Shown here in pieces: positions 7,886 to 17,207 of a DNA stretch of 64,000 nucleotides (position 1 is its first letter; the number at the start of each line of letters is the position of its first letter). The translations under genes and the position numbers were made by a program. The DNA is from Candidatus Poribacteria bacterium (GTDB lineage: Bacteria > Poribacteria > WGA-4E > WGA-3G). Below the pieces are notes generated by a model. It worked only from the letters and a program-made list of their open reading frames with translations. It was not told where the DNA came from and did not search any database. Location of the stretch: NCBI GenBank assembly GCA_003635315.1, contig PYJD01000042.1:21635-85634 (forward strand), read 5' to 3'.

Positions 7886-9781
7886 CTAATTGTCAAGAGT
7901 GAGATCCCACAATAAAACGGTGCCATCACTACTCCCACTCGCCATCAACTTACCATCAGGACTAAACACAATGCTATTGATGGAATGTCTATGTCCTTGC
8001 AGTGTTGAAATTTGCTTTCCGGTATCCACATCCCACAACCATATTGTATCACCCCAATCCAAGCTACTCGCCACCGTCTTCCCATCAGGACTAAACGCAA
8101 CACACTTAACCGCATCCGAATGTCCATCCAATACACGAATTTGCTGACCTGAATTGGCATCCCACAACCTCACGGTTTTGTCCCTACTTGCACTCGCAAT
8201 CATCTTCCCATCAAAGCTATATGCAATGTCATAAATCCGATCCGTATGTCCATCCAACGTGTTTATCTCTTTACCAGTAGACACATTCCATGATCGGATG
8301 GTTTTGTCAAAACTCGCGCTTGCCAACGTCTTCCCATCAGGACTGAACACAATATCACTAACTGGCTCCTTATGAACTGAAATCGTATTAAGACTTTCCC
8401 CAGTACGTGCTTTCCACATACGGATTTTACCATCTTCATTACCAGTAGCCACAATCATTCCATCAGGACTTAACGCAACACTGTGTATCCACTCATTTTC
8501 TCTAATTAACTTCTGTTGTATAGCGTTTGTCTGTAAATCCCATACACACAAGGTATCTCCCATACAACCTCCCACCAATAACTTTCCATCTGCACTAATA
8601 GCTACGTTGTTAACTGCTCCCTTATTCCCCTTGATCTCACGAATAAATTTGAGAGTCTGGGGATTCCACAAATGAATGATAGGATCATGTTTACCAATCG
8701 CCAACAATGCGCTATCCGGACTGAATGCAACGCTATGAACAATCTGTGTATGATCACTGATTTTTAGGATCTCTTCACCTGATGTCACATCCCATAAACG
8801 CAATGAACCGTCCCGACTCGCACTCCACAGATTCCTACCATCAGGACTGAACGCAACACTTAACACCCAAGAGTCATGCCCTTCCAAGTCTTGTAGATGT
8901 GTACCTGTCGGTACATGCCACATACGCAGTATTCTGTCTCTGCTTCCACCCGCAAGTATGTTTCCATCAGGACTAAATGCAACGCACATCACAGACCACT
9001 CAAATCCCTCAAAAGTATGAAGGGGTTTACCCGTCTGTGTATCCCATAGTATCACGGTGTTGTCATTACCAGCACTTGCCAACTTCTTTCCATCAGGACT
9101 AAACACAACATCAAAGGCATCTCTTGTATGTCCTAAATACCTCCGGATTATTTTTCCAGTCTGCACATCCCACAAGCATAAAGTTCCGTCAAAACTGGAA
9201 CTTACTATTGTTGTATTATCCGGACTGAATGCTACATTATTTACTTCCCTCTCGTGTCCGTTCAGGGTCCGTAGAAGTGCCCCAGTGCGGGTGTCCCATA
9301 GAAGGACAAATGTATCTCCTCCTGCACTACCCAACAATTCACCATCGGGACTGAACACAACGCATCTTACCTCATCTTCATGTTCGACCAAAGTACGTAG
9401 CAGCATACCGGTGTGGGCATCCCATAAACGTATAGATTTATCAGAACTACTGCTTACCAACTTCGCATCATCAGGACTAAAAGCAACGCTACGGACTATT
9501 TCAGTATGACCTGTAATCAACTGGAGTGCTTCACCCGTTTGAGCATCGTAAATCCATATTCCAATACCGCACGCAACTGCTAATCGTGTGCCATCATTCG
9601 AATATGCTATGTCGCCTGTTAACGCACCTTTCCCGATTCGTGCTATTGTCCCTTCAGGTAAGTGTTGTAGATGCCAATCAGATTCTTCTTCTGCGATGCT
9701 CGTTTGTGGAAGGATGTGTATTGAATACCAAATTGCTAATAAGAGAATTAATGTCTTTTGCATGTGTATTTTCTTGAGCAC
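7886..9781 (-). CDS. Secreted WD40-repeat protein, 14 repeats
   Basis: This 631-residue protein has a signal peptide (LILLLAIWYSIHILP, followed by a likely cleavage region near TSIAEEE) and is otherwise built of about 14 WD40 repeats of 42 residues. Each has the VAFSPDG core and a closing LWD-x-TG. Fourteen repeats would make two seven-bladed propellers, a protein-protein interaction scaffold outside the cytoplasm. The reading starts at GTG (9779-9781). An ATG at 9761-9763 (MQKTLILL) gives a more typical signal peptide and is an equally good start. It lies 9 bases after the DapA-family gene and may be co-transcribed with it. The ligand is unknown. Confidence 0.9.
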   Translation of the reverse strand: MLKKIHMQKTLILLLAIWYSIHILPQTSIAEEESDWHLQHLPEGTIARIGKGALTGDIAYSNDGTRLAVACGIGIWIYDAQTGEALQLITGHTEIVRSVAFSPDDAKLVSSSSDKSIRLWDAHTGMLLRTLVEHEDEVRCVVFSPDGELLGSAGGDTFVLLWDTRTGALLRTLNGHEREVNNVAFSPDNTTIVSSSFDGTLCLWDVQTGKIIRRYLGHTRDAFDVVFSPDGKKLASAGNDNTVILWDTQTGKPLHTFEGFEWSVMCVAFSPDGNILAGGSRDRILRMWHVPTGTHLQDLEGHDSWVLSVAFSPDGRNLWSASRDGSLRLWDVTSGEEILKISDHTQIVHSVAFSPDSALLAIGKHDPIIHLWNPQTLKFIREIKGNKGAVNNVAISADGKLLVGGCMGDTLCVWDLQTNAIQQKLIRENEWIHSVALSPDGMIVATGNEDGKIRMWKARTGESLNTISVHKEPVSDIVFSPDGKTLASASFDKTIRSWNVSTGKEINTLDGHTDRIYDIAYSFDGKMIASASRDKTVRLWDANSGQQIRVLDGHSDAVKCVAFSPDGKTVASSLDWGDTIWLWDVDTGKQISTLQGHRHSINSIVFSPDGKLMASGSSDGTVLLWDLTLDN

Positions 9782-9790
9782 AAACGATAG

Positions 9791-10738
9791 TTAGTTGACA
9801 CATTGGTAACCAACTTTTTCAAGCTCAGTTCGTATATTGTGTATTTCGTCAGATGATAGCTGACGTAAAGGTCGACGCATCGTCATGGATGGGAATTTAC
9901 CCATCAACCATCTCGCACACTTCATACGTTGATGTGCATCACTACTCGGTTCACCGAAGTTATATACAATTCGAGCTAATGTATCAACCTGATTGCGTGC
10001 CTTTCTTGCTCCCATTAGGTCATTATTTAAAGCTGCATGGACGACAGCCACCATCAACTCAGGGACAAACCCAGCAAATCCGATAAGCGCACCATCACTC
10101 CCTTCTAATAGTGAGGCAAGTAAGTATTCATCATGACATGTAAGAATCGGAATATGAGGAGCAGCCTCCCTTAATTGTTCGTAATCCCATCGCCATCGTG
10201 CCATATCACGCGTACCCATCTTAATACAAACAACTTGAGGGATTTTAGTCATCTCTAACATCTCTTCAAGACTATAGCCTGCTTTTGTCCATGCAGGATA
10301 CTGATGTACTATAATAGGAATATCTGCACCATCGGCAACGTCTTGAAAGTATCCAACTGCGGTTTCAGGTGTTCTTCCAAAACGTAACCAGTGATGTGCT
10401 GGCATTAATAGTATTGCATCTGCCCCTGCTTCCTTTGCTGCGATGGCATCATCAATCGCAGGAAGGCTGCCTTCGGCACTCACACCTGAAACCACTTTCA
10501 CCCTATCACCAACGGCTTCAGCGGTGATTCTTGTTACTCGTTGTCGTTCCTCTATGCGGAGAGACATAATCTCACCTGTATGACCATTACATACAACACC
10601 TTTTATACCGTCTACATCCGCGAGTTCCTGCATATATTTACGTAATCCAGTTTCATCTATTGATTCATCTGAGTGGAAAGGACAAAGTGTCGCCGGGAAT
10701 ACACCTGCCCAAGGATGCTGTTGCCAATTAAGATTCAT
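9791..10738 (-). CDS. Dihydrodipicolinate synthase / N-acetylneuraminate lyase family protein
   Basis: A 315-residue TIM-barrel class I aldolase. The Schiff-base lysine is K173 in VVCIKMGTRD and the catalytic tyrosine is Y147 in IIVHQYPAW. The GHTGE motif (52-56) corresponds to the usual GTTGE. Family members catalyse reversible aldol reactions of pyruvate with aldehydes or dehydrate sugar acids. True DapA is only one option, and the oxidoreductase neighbours favour a role in sugar-acid breakdown. A GGAGG ribosome site precedes the ATG, at the longish distance of about 14 bases. Confidence 0.88.
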   Translation of the reverse strand: MNLNWQQHPWAGVFPATLCPFHSDESIDETGLRKYMQELADVDGIKGVVCNGHTGEIMSLRIEERQRVTRITAEAVGDRVKVVSGVSAEGSLPAIDDAIAAKEAGADAILLMPAHHWLRFGRTPETAVGYFQDVADGADIPIIVHQYPAWTKAGYSLEEMLEMTKIPQVVCIKMGTRDMARWRWDYEQLREAAPHIPILTCHDEYLLASLLEGSDGALIGFAGFVPELMVAVVHAALNNDLMGARKARNQVDTLARIVYNFGEPSSDAHQRMKCARWLMGKFPSMTMRRPLRQLSSDEIHNIRTELEKVGYQCVN

Positions 10739-11137
10739 GAGAATTCAAATACCTCCAGTTGTTCCATGTAAAATCATTTCTCAATTTTTTATTGGATTTA
10801 ACTATAGTCTATCAGTAAATATACAGAAATAAAAGAGAAATTGATGATATTTCGATTTCTGAAATACACTATATACTTTGCAACATTCTTTTTAACAATG
10901 ATTTCACACATTATTCTAAAAAATTGAAAATAAAATGAAGAAAATATCTGTATCTAACATCTAACATTACCAAAAGCTACTTTTTCAGCACAAACTGGAT
11001 GTGAAATCAACGGTATGAATACCTTAATGGCATTCCCCGTGCTACAGAATATTGGCTAACTATCAGCTATATGATATGAGGGGTTCCTACTTCAAAATCA
11101 CAATCTTAATGAGAAATATATAAATAGAGAATAAAGC

Positions 11138-11317
11138 ATGAATATCTATAAAAACGTCCTAAATAAAATAAATTCTTTATGTCAAAAAATCAACTATAAT
11201 ATGCAGGTTGAAATTGTCAAAATCTGTAAGGACACAAAAAACACAAAATCACACTTTTTGCAAATTCTTAAAAAGTTAATTCAAAGTGGAGTAAAGTCAG
11301 TCTATGACAGTGGTTAG
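11138..11317 (+). CDS. Possible small basic protein, 59 residues
   Basis: An ATG-to-TAG frame of 59 codons reads MNIYKNVLNKINSLCQ and continues as a lysine-rich helix-prone chain. A weak AGAG site lies about ten bases upstream. A strong hairpin lies 38 bases after the stop. Nothing in it is recognisable, and the DNA is AT-rich enough for chance frames of this length, so it may not be a gene. Confidence 0.22.
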   Translation: MNIYKNVLNKINSLCQKINYNMQVEIVKICKDTKNTKSHFLQILKKLIQSGVKSVYDSG

Positions 11318-11355
11318 AGGGGTAATTCACACCAATTTCAATCCTACAGAATGTA

Positions 11356-11385
11356 GGAAAAAGTGTAACTTTTTACACTTTTTCC
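11356..11385. terminator. Perfect 12-bp hairpin, terminator-like
   Basis: The arm GGAAAAAGTGTA (11356-11367) is followed by six bases and its exact inverse TACACTTTTTCC (11374-11385). The stem is A/T-rich with a T run inside the second arm, not after it. It could act as a terminator in either direction or be a decayed inverted repeat. Confidence 0.4.
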
Positions 11386-11786
11386 ACGAATTGAAAAATT
11401 CAATATTTTCACGATTTTTTAGCTGGGAATTTAGGATTAAAGGTCTGTTTTTGCACCTTATTGGTTGTCCGCATATTAGGATTAAAAGTGCAATATTCGT
11501 CTAATATTTCTAAATGAAAACATCAGAGCATCAACGATATAAATATACCTAAACAAATGATGAATGTTCTTGTCCTAATGGTACGCACGGAATTCCGTAT
11601 CAACATGTTCAATTCCACGCTATTTTTACTTGATTTTAAAAGGAAAGTCAAGTATCATTTTATAGAGAGAAAGTTCATTCCCTACCATTTTTATTGTTTG
11701 GAAAGGCAATAAAAATCCAATATAGTATACCCGTTGATTTTGGTTCGAGGGTGTTATTAGGTTTCGGGTTGTAGGAGGAAGTTCAC

Positions 11787-12218
11787 ATGAAGCAAAGACG
11801 GCTGAAGATTTTCGCTGCCAGCGCAATTTTACTCGTTGCCATGGTTTTCTTAGTGTTGGCAATGACCGAAAAAACAAGTGTGTTGCATTTTACACCTGCT
11901 GAGCTTGTTGCCAATGCAACAGAAAATGATAAACAGAATTTACAGGTTGATGGTGTAATAGCAGAAGGTAGTTCTACTTGGGATGCAGCGAATTTCAAAC
12001 TTACCTTTGCTGTGCGCGACCGTGAAAGTAGCGATACCGTTAATGTAATTTATGAGAATCGTCTCAAACCTGATAACTTTACAGACGGTGGCAGTGTTTT
12101 TGTAGAAGGTAAATATGATGCTGCAAAAAACAGGATTGTCGCTACGAAGTTAACAACCAAATGTGCCTCTAAATACGAAGGTGCTGAAAGTACTTCTTCC
12201 AAAAAGGGGTCCTCCTAA
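11787..12218 (+). CDS. ccmE: Cytochrome c maturation haem chaperone CcmE, CxxxY type
   Basis: CcmE carries haem across the periplasm from the CcmABCD complex to CcmF. The 143-residue protein has one N-terminal membrane anchor (about 7-27) and the OB-fold domain (VDGVIAEGS, VIYENRLKPDNFTDG, VFVEGKYD). In classical CcmE the haem is bound covalently by a histidine in an HxxxY motif. Here the matching place reads KCASKY, with Cys126 and Tyr130, which is the CxxxY variant known from some archaea and deltaproteobacteria. A GGAGG site precedes the ATG. It heads a cluster with ccmF, ccmH and a ccmI-like gene. Confidence 0.92.
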   Translation: MKQRRLKIFAASAILLVAMVFLVLAMTEKTSVLHFTPAELVANATENDKQNLQVDGVIAEGSSTWDAANFKLTFAVRDRESSDTVNVIYENRLKPDNFTDGGSVFVEGKYDAAKNRIVATKLTTKCASKYEGAESTSSKKGSS

Positions 12219-12277
12219 ATCTTTCCTAACGAATACTCGGTTTTACTTCGCTGTAATCAGCATACTCAGGCATCAAT

Positions 12278-14392
12278 ATGTTCATAGAGGATCTTTTAGT
12301 AGGTGTACAAGGTGTGACCGCTGAACTTGGTCAGGCGGCAATTTTTCTTTCTTTATTATCTGCTCTGTGGGCAATTTTTTCCCTCTGTATTGGACTTATC
12401 AATAGAAGACTAAACTTTGTACGTAGTGGTCGAAATGCGGTTATTGCCACATTAATCCTCATCTCTATTGCTACTTGTGCCTTGATCTTTGGGTTTGTAA
12501 CCGATGACTTCTCTATGATGTATGTCGTTGAAGTCTCGAGTGCAGCACAACCCCTCCTTTATAAAATAACTGCACTCTGGGGACACATGTCCGGCTCTCT
12601 CCTGTTTTGGCTTTGGTTGCTCACTGTTGCTGGTGGTGTTGTCGTTCTCCAAAACCGTCGATCTCAAGATTCACTTGCAGATTACGCTCTAATTCCTATT
12701 GCCATCGTTCAATTATTCTTCATTGTTTTGGTCACTGGGTGGATCGAGGGAGTTTACAACCCGCTTGCCCGTTTCCCAGATGGGCAAATCGCAGTTGATG
12801 GTAAGGGGTTGAATCCGTTACTACAAACACCAAGTATGGCATTCCATCCACCAACCCTTTATATTGGGTGGATTAGCCTGACTGTTCCATTTGCCTTTGC
12901 TGTAGCAGCTCTTTTGTCAGGTAGAATAGGAAGTGATTGGATACTTCGTTCTCGTAGATGGATGCTGTTTTCATGGATTATCCTTACAATTGGCATCACA
13001 CTTGGTGGACATTGGGCATATCAGGAACTTGGATGGGGTGGTTATTGGGCATGGGATCCAGTTGAAAATGCATCTTTTATGCCGTGGCTACTTGGCACCG
13101 CATATCTACACTCCGTAATGATTCAAGAAAAAAGGAGCATGCTAAAGCTCTGGAATATCCTTCTCATTACCTTAGCATTCCAATTTACGCTGATAGGTAC
13201 ATTTATTACCCGAAGTGGTATCATTACCTCTGTACATGCCTTTGCCCAATCTGATATGGGAGGTTATTTCTTAGGTTTTATCTTACTGTCAACATTGGGT
13301 GTTATAGCATTGATCGTCTATAGGTGGGAACGACTAAGAAGTGAAAATCGTCTGGAATCCTTACTTTCTCGAGAGAGTTCTTTTATTCTGAATAACTGGT
13401 TGTTAGTGGGGCTGACCTTAATTATATTATGGGGTACATTATGGCCAATTATTTCTGAAGCAATCCAAGGTGAGAAAGCATCTGTGCCAGAGTCATTCTT
13501 TAATCAAGTTGTTATTATACCAGGTCTTATACTTCTATTTTTGACAGGGGCTGGTCCGGTCATCTCTTGGAAAAAGATTACGCCAAATAACTTCAAACGC
13601 ATGTTTATACCACCAATTATTGTTGGTTTGATTGCAACAGGCATAGCATGGATTTACCTTGCTGTTAGGGGAATTTTAGAGATACCGAATCAGTTAGAAA
13701 GTAGTTTCTTCGCTCGATTACCTGAAGGACTTACTTTTAGTGGAGAGACGTTTCCTATTTTTTCATTGCTTTGTGTTTTCGCAAGTGTATTTGTACTCTT
13801 TGCGATCGGTAGTGAATTCTATCGAGGGGCAAAACTTAGAACAAAACGTCAACAAACTACTTTTCTCAATGGGTTAGGACTGCTTATCAACCGCAATAAA
13901 CGTCGGTATGGTGGGTATATAGTCCATATAGGAATTGTTATTGTCTATATCGGGATTATGGGGTCAAAGGGTTATTTTTTACTTGAATCTGCAAGTTTGA
14001 AACTCGGTGAATCAATGGGTGTTGGTTCTTATCAACTGACGATGCAGGATACCTTTCAAGAAGAACACCAAAACTATTTCAGAGCAGGTGTTGAATTCGG
14101 TGTGATGAAGGATGGTAACCAGAAAACAACCATGAGACCTGCACGACACTTTTACCATAAGGCAGGACAAGGTGATCAGGATACAATTGAATCTGCTATC
14201 TATGGAATCGGTATGAACGAATTATATATTGCACTTGGACCATTGCCAGCTAAGATTGACAATGATACAGATGTGAATGTTCAAGTATATTATAATCCGT
14301 TGATCAGGGTCGTATGGATCGGTGTTGCTATTATGGTGTTGGGTGGTCTTATTGCGATTGCAGAACGGTCAGAGAGTACAAAAAGCTCATAA
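12278..14392 (+). CDS. ccmF: Cytochrome c haem lyase subunit CcmF
   Basis: CcmF attaches haem to apocytochrome c in the periplasm. The 704-residue polytopic membrane protein has the WWD haem-handling motif at about residues 253-271 (WGGYWAWDPVENASFMPWL), the preceding GGHWAYQELGWGG, and later membrane segments ending near residue 697. Histidines near the motif (GGHWAY, FHPPT) fit haem ligands of the family. The length is as expected. It starts 59 bases after ccmE and is followed 12 bases later by ccmH. Confidence 0.95.
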   Translation: MFIEDLLVGVQGVTAELGQAAIFLSLLSALWAIFSLCIGLINRRLNFVRSGRNAVIATLILISIATCALIFGFVTDDFSMMYVVEVSSAAQPLLYKITALWGHMSGSLLFWLWLLTVAGGVVVLQNRRSQDSLADYALIPIAIVQLFFIVLVTGWIEGVYNPLARFPDGQIAVDGKGLNPLLQTPSMAFHPPTLYIGWISLTVPFAFAVAALLSGRIGSDWILRSRRWMLFSWIILTIGITLGGHWAYQELGWGGYWAWDPVENASFMPWLLGTAYLHSVMIQEKRSMLKLWNILLITLAFQFTLIGTFITRSGIITSVHAFAQSDMGGYFLGFILLSTLGVIALIVYRWERLRSENRLESLLSRESSFILNNWLLVGLTLIILWGTLWPIISEAIQGEKASVPESFFNQVVIIPGLILLFLTGAGPVISWKKITPNNFKRMFIPPIIVGLIATGIAWIYLAVRGILEIPNQLESSFFARLPEGLTFSGETFPIFSLLCVFASVFVLFAIGSEFYRGAKLRTKRQQTTFLNGLGLLINRNKRRYGGYIVHIGIVIVYIGIMGSKGYFLLESASLKLGESMGVGSYQLTMQDTFQEEHQNYFRAGVEFGVMKDGNQKTTMRPARHFYHKAGQGDQDTIESAIYGIGMNELYIALGPLPAKIDNDTDVNVQVYYNPLIRVVWIGVAIMVLGGLIAIAERSESTKSS

Positions 14393-14404
14393 GCGGGGTA
14401 TTTT

Positions 14405-14917
14405 ATGACAATCTTCAATTCACGAAATATCGTGTGTATTTGTCTGGCTCTACTGGTAGGTAATTTGTCTATCGTGAGTAATACAGTTGTCGCAGATGAG
14501 AAAACAGAAGACACTAAGGCTTTTGATACCCAATTAAATGAACTTCTAACCACGGTTTACTGTTACTGTGGATGTGTAAAAGAAACCATCCAAGCGTGTG
14601 TTTGTGTGACCGCACAAAATATAGAAGCAGATTTTCGAAACAGATTACTTGAAGGGAACTCGGTTGACTTAATACGTACAGACTATCTTGAGAAATGGGG
14701 ACCTGAATTTTCGGCAGTCATGCCTGCAAAAGGTGTGAATCTTATTGCATATATAATGCCAGCAGTTATTCTCTTAGCTCTCGGGGGTGTTATTCTGTTT
14801 ATTCGACTACAATCAAGCGGTAATAAGGTCATACGAACACTTCCTGACAAACAGATTTCCGATGAACTACAGCAAAAGGTCGAATCCGAACTTAAAAAGT
14901 ATAAGGAACAGAATTAA
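14405..14917 (+). CDS. ccmH: Cytochrome c maturation protein CcmH, cysteine-rich variant
   Basis: CcmH/CycL keeps the apocytochrome haem-binding cysteines reduced for ligation. The 170-residue protein has a signal peptide, then a cysteine cluster at residues 53-67 (CYCGCVKETIQACVC), followed by a helical part and a C-terminal membrane helix (about 112-133). The usual LRCPxCQ motif is replaced by CxCxC plus CxC. The residue pattern around it (DFRNRLLEGNSVDLI) still matches the CcmH fold. The stop overlaps the start of the next gene by one base. The variant goes with the CxxxY-type CcmE in the same cluster. Confidence 0.85.
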   Translation: MTIFNSRNIVCICLALLVGNLSIVSNTVVADEKTEDTKAFDTQLNELLTTVYCYCGCVKETIQACVCVTAQNIEADFRNRLLEGNSVDLIRTDYLEKWGPEFSAVMPAKGVNLIAYIMPAVILLALGGVILFIRLQSSGNKVIRTLPDKQISDELQQKVESELKKYKEQN

Positions 14918-15261
14918 TGGTAGGTATCAGTTTTTTATTACTCCTATGGATCGGTATACTTGGGGTGATGTTGTTAGTTTATCTTTCCTATCCACTTTTT
15001 CAAAGTTCTGAACTTTCCTCAGAAATTAATCCTGCTGAATTGCGTATGCAGACTCTTGCCATTGAACGTGAACAAAGCTATTCTGCATTGGTCGATCTTG
15101 AAGACGACTATGAATCAGGTAAACTTTCTGAAGAAGATTATAAGGAATTACGAGCTGCGTTATTGCAGGAAACTGCTCAAATCGTTAGTCAGCTTGAGGC
15201 AGCAGCTCAGATTGATGTGGAATCTGAAATTGAAAGGTATAAACGAGAAAAAGGTCAGTAG
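14917..15261 (+). CDS. CcmI-like cytochrome c biogenesis membrane protein
   Basis: This 114-residue protein has one N-terminal membrane helix (about 4-26) and an acidic helical tail with LVDLEDDYESGKLSEEDYKELR, a segment seen in CcmI and related cytochrome c maturation proteins. The large C-terminal TPR domain of proteobacterial CcmI is absent. The start overlaps the ccmH stop (TAATG). It probably helps present apocytochrome to CcmF and CcmH. The assignment rests on the short motif and position. Confidence 0.7.
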   Translation: MVGISFLLLLWIGILGVMLLVYLSYPLFQSSELSSEINPAELRMQTLAIEREQSYSALVDLEDDYESGKLSEEDYKELRAALLQETAQIVSQLEAAAQIDVESEIERYKREKGQ

Positions 15262-15275
15262 GTTAAGGAACAGAT

Positions 15276-16541
15276 ATGGAAATTGAGAGTAAAATGAAAA
15301 ATTGGGGTAAGATACATTCCAAATTATATATTAGTGTTCTGTTAACTATAGGTACTACATTTCTATTAATGTCTCCTATCTATTCACAAGATGAGATGGG
15401 TGTTATTCATGGTAAATTGATAGATAGACAATTGAATACCCCCATCGCAAATCAAACCATTACGCTGAGTATACATAAAGGTGAAGATATCACACAACAG
15501 GATACGATGACTGACGCGGAAGGTATTTATCGTTTTGAAGGTTTAGCTATTGATGCCACCACACATTATACTCTCACTACAACCTATAATGAGATTGAGC
15601 AGATAGAAAAAAATATCATGTTATCCACATTCGTACCGACCATTACTGTGGATATGAATATAGGTGGTAAGACTGATGATTCGTCAAAAATTCGTATAAA
15701 GTCGTATACTCTGGTTATCGGACCTCCACCTGAGGGACACCCTCCAGATGGTGCTATTTCAATTATTGAAGCATTTGATGTAGAAAACACTGATGAATTA
15801 CATTTTCAAATGGAGCATGGAAATAAAGAAGTTGGGTTTTATACAACACTCCCAAGAGATTTTGAAGCATTTCAACCTCATGCTCCTGCCGATTTAGTGT
15901 TAGATCCGAATACAAATAATATTATTCTCCCTAAATCTATACCACCTGGACCTACTCAAGTCGGTTTCACATACGTAACACATGTTCACAATAACAAAGT
16001 GGATCTCTCACGCCGCGTTCCTTTCCAGACCGATCAAGTTTCTATATTAGTTATAGAGGGTATAAACTTAGTGCCTGTATCAAAACACTTTTTAAAAGCG
16101 AAGAGTGAGCCAATTCATAATAGAATATACAATGTCTATAGAACAAAACCTAACACCAACTTTCTTGAAGGGAATAAGGTAGATCTAAGATTGGGAATTC
16201 CGAAAGAAAGTATTGGACAGTTGGTGTTCATAGCGATTGCCTCAGCTTTAACTGGTGGTTTTCTGGTTGCTGCGATTTTCATGATACGCAGTACGCGTCG
16301 AACCTCTACAGAAACTGATGTTTCTGATACTTTACAACATGAGGTGGGTTGGCTACGTAAACTCAACAATGATGATATTGAGCATGCAAGAACCGCACGG
16401 CTTGAATTTATAACTATACTTGACGAGCTACACGAAAAAAACGTCATCTCTGAAAGAATCTATAATAGGTTCCGGCGGGAACAGACGGATCGTCTCACTG
16501 AAATTCTTGATCAACGTACAGAACGTGGGTTAGATAAATAA
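15276..16541 (+). CDS. Membrane protein with carboxypeptidase-regulatory-like domain, ccm-linked
   Basis: A 421-residue protein with an N-terminal signal or anchor (about 17-37) and a periplasmic domain. The domain begins GVIHGKLIDRQLNTPIANQT and includes TDAEGIYRFEGLA, a carboxypeptidase-regulatory (transthyretin-like beta sandwich) pattern. A middle beta-rich part, a membrane helix near residues 315-335 (LVFIAIASALTGGFLVAAIF) and a cytoplasmic helical tail follow. The tail pattern (ILDELHEKNVISERIYNRF) resembles small regulatory tails. It follows the CcmI-like gene by 14 bases, so it is likely part of the same operon. A role in cytochrome export or assembly is inference from position only. 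Confidence 0.75.
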   Translation: MEIESKMKNWGKIHSKLYISVLLTIGTTFLLMSPIYSQDEMGVIHGKLIDRQLNTPIANQTITLSIHKGEDITQQDTMTDAEGIYRFEGLAIDATTHYTLTTTYNEIEQIEKNIMLSTFVPTITVDMNIGGKTDDSSKIRIKSYTLVIGPPPEGHPPDGAISIIEAFDVENTDELHFQMEHGNKEVGFYTTLPRDFEAFQPHAPADLVLDPNTNNIILPKSIPPGPTQVGFTYVTHVHNNKVDLSRRVPFQTDQVSILVIEGINLVPVSKHFLKAKSEPIHNRIYNVYRTKPNTNFLEGNKVDLRLGIPKESIGQLVFIAIASALTGGFLVAAIFMIRSTRRTSTETDVSDTLQHEVGWLRKLNNDDIEHARTARLEFITILDELHEKNVISERIYNRFRREQTDRLTEILDQRTERGLDK

Positions 16542-16598
16542 GAGGTATAATCCTGAAAATAGAATAGATTGTGGAAATATTAAGGGGATATTTTTGTA

Positions 16599-17207
16599 AT
16601 GGGTAATGAAGAGAGAATCGCTGAGCTGATTGAAGATTTAGCAGAATTAGATGATGATGTTATCAATGAAGCTAAAACAGAATTAATCAAAATTGGTGAT
16701 ACCGCTGTAACCCAGTTAATTGAGACACTTGCTCATAACCTATATGATGTTGTTGAAAATGCTGCAGATGTACTGGCAGCAATAGGTGAACCGGCAATTC
16801 CTACCCTGATGGATGAGATGGAGATAGCTGTAAGACACCATGCGCTCGCTATAAGCAGTACACTTAGTCGTATGGGTGAACAGGCAATCCCTGTTTTAGT
16901 TAATGCATTATCCAATACACTAAATGAAGATCTTCGGGAATATGCAGTTCGTGCGTTGAGTTCGATGGGAGATACAGCAAAAAGTGCTATCCCTGCCTTG
17001 ATTGAAGCATTAGATGATCCGGCTGATGAAGTGCGCACCTATTCTGCTTATGCCCTCGCTAACTTTGGAGAAGATGCCTCAGATGCTATACCGGCACTCG
17101 TTAAAGCATTTGATGATGATTCGGAACGTGTTAAACATCATGTCGCTTTTGCCTTAGAAAAAATTGGCACCCCTGAAGCACACGAAGCGCTTAGAGCGTT
17201 ATTGTAA
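16599..17207 (+). CDS. HEAT-repeat protein
   Basis: A 202-residue all-helical protein with about five HEAT/PBS-type repeats. Clear ones are IGEPAIPTLMDEM, MGEQAIPVLVNAL, AKSAIPALIEALDDP and ASDAIPALVKAFDDD. There is no signal peptide, so it should be cytoplasmic. Such repeats form a curved scaffold for protein binding. A GGGGA ribosome site lies about nine bases before the ATG. It is the last gene before a 405-base gap and may be the end of the ccm operon. The partner is unknown. Confidence 0.85.
   Translation: MGNEERIAELIEDLAELDDDVINEAKTELIKIGDTAVTQLIETLAHNLYDVVENAADVLAAIGEPAIPTLMDEMEIAVRHHALAISSTLSRMGEQAIPVLVNALSNTLNEDLREYAVRALSSMGDTAKSAIPALIEALDDPADEVRTYSAYALANFGEDASDAIPALVKAFDDDSERVKHHVAFALEKIGTPEAHEALRALL

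Larger units (their letters stand above)
10739..11786. other. AT-rich gene-poor gap between divergent gene groups
   Basis: About 1 kb of strongly AT-rich DNA lies between the minus-strand DapA-family gene and plus-strand ccmE. It should hold the promoters of both groups, but none stands out. The only candidates inside are a 59-codon reading frame (11138-11317) and a perfect 12-bp stem hairpin (11356-11385), listed separately. No tRNA or known RNA motif was seen. Confidence 0.5.

Noticed and set aside
9791..10738. True DapA for lysine synthesis
   Set aside because: The lysine and tyrosine fit the whole aldolase family, GTTGE is GHTGE, no other lysine gene is near, and neighbours suggest sugar-acid metabolism.
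11304..11504. A 66-codon plus-strand frame before ccmE
   Set aside because: It runs across the perfect hairpin at 11356-11385 and has no ribosome site. Its composition suggests chance in AT-rich DNA.
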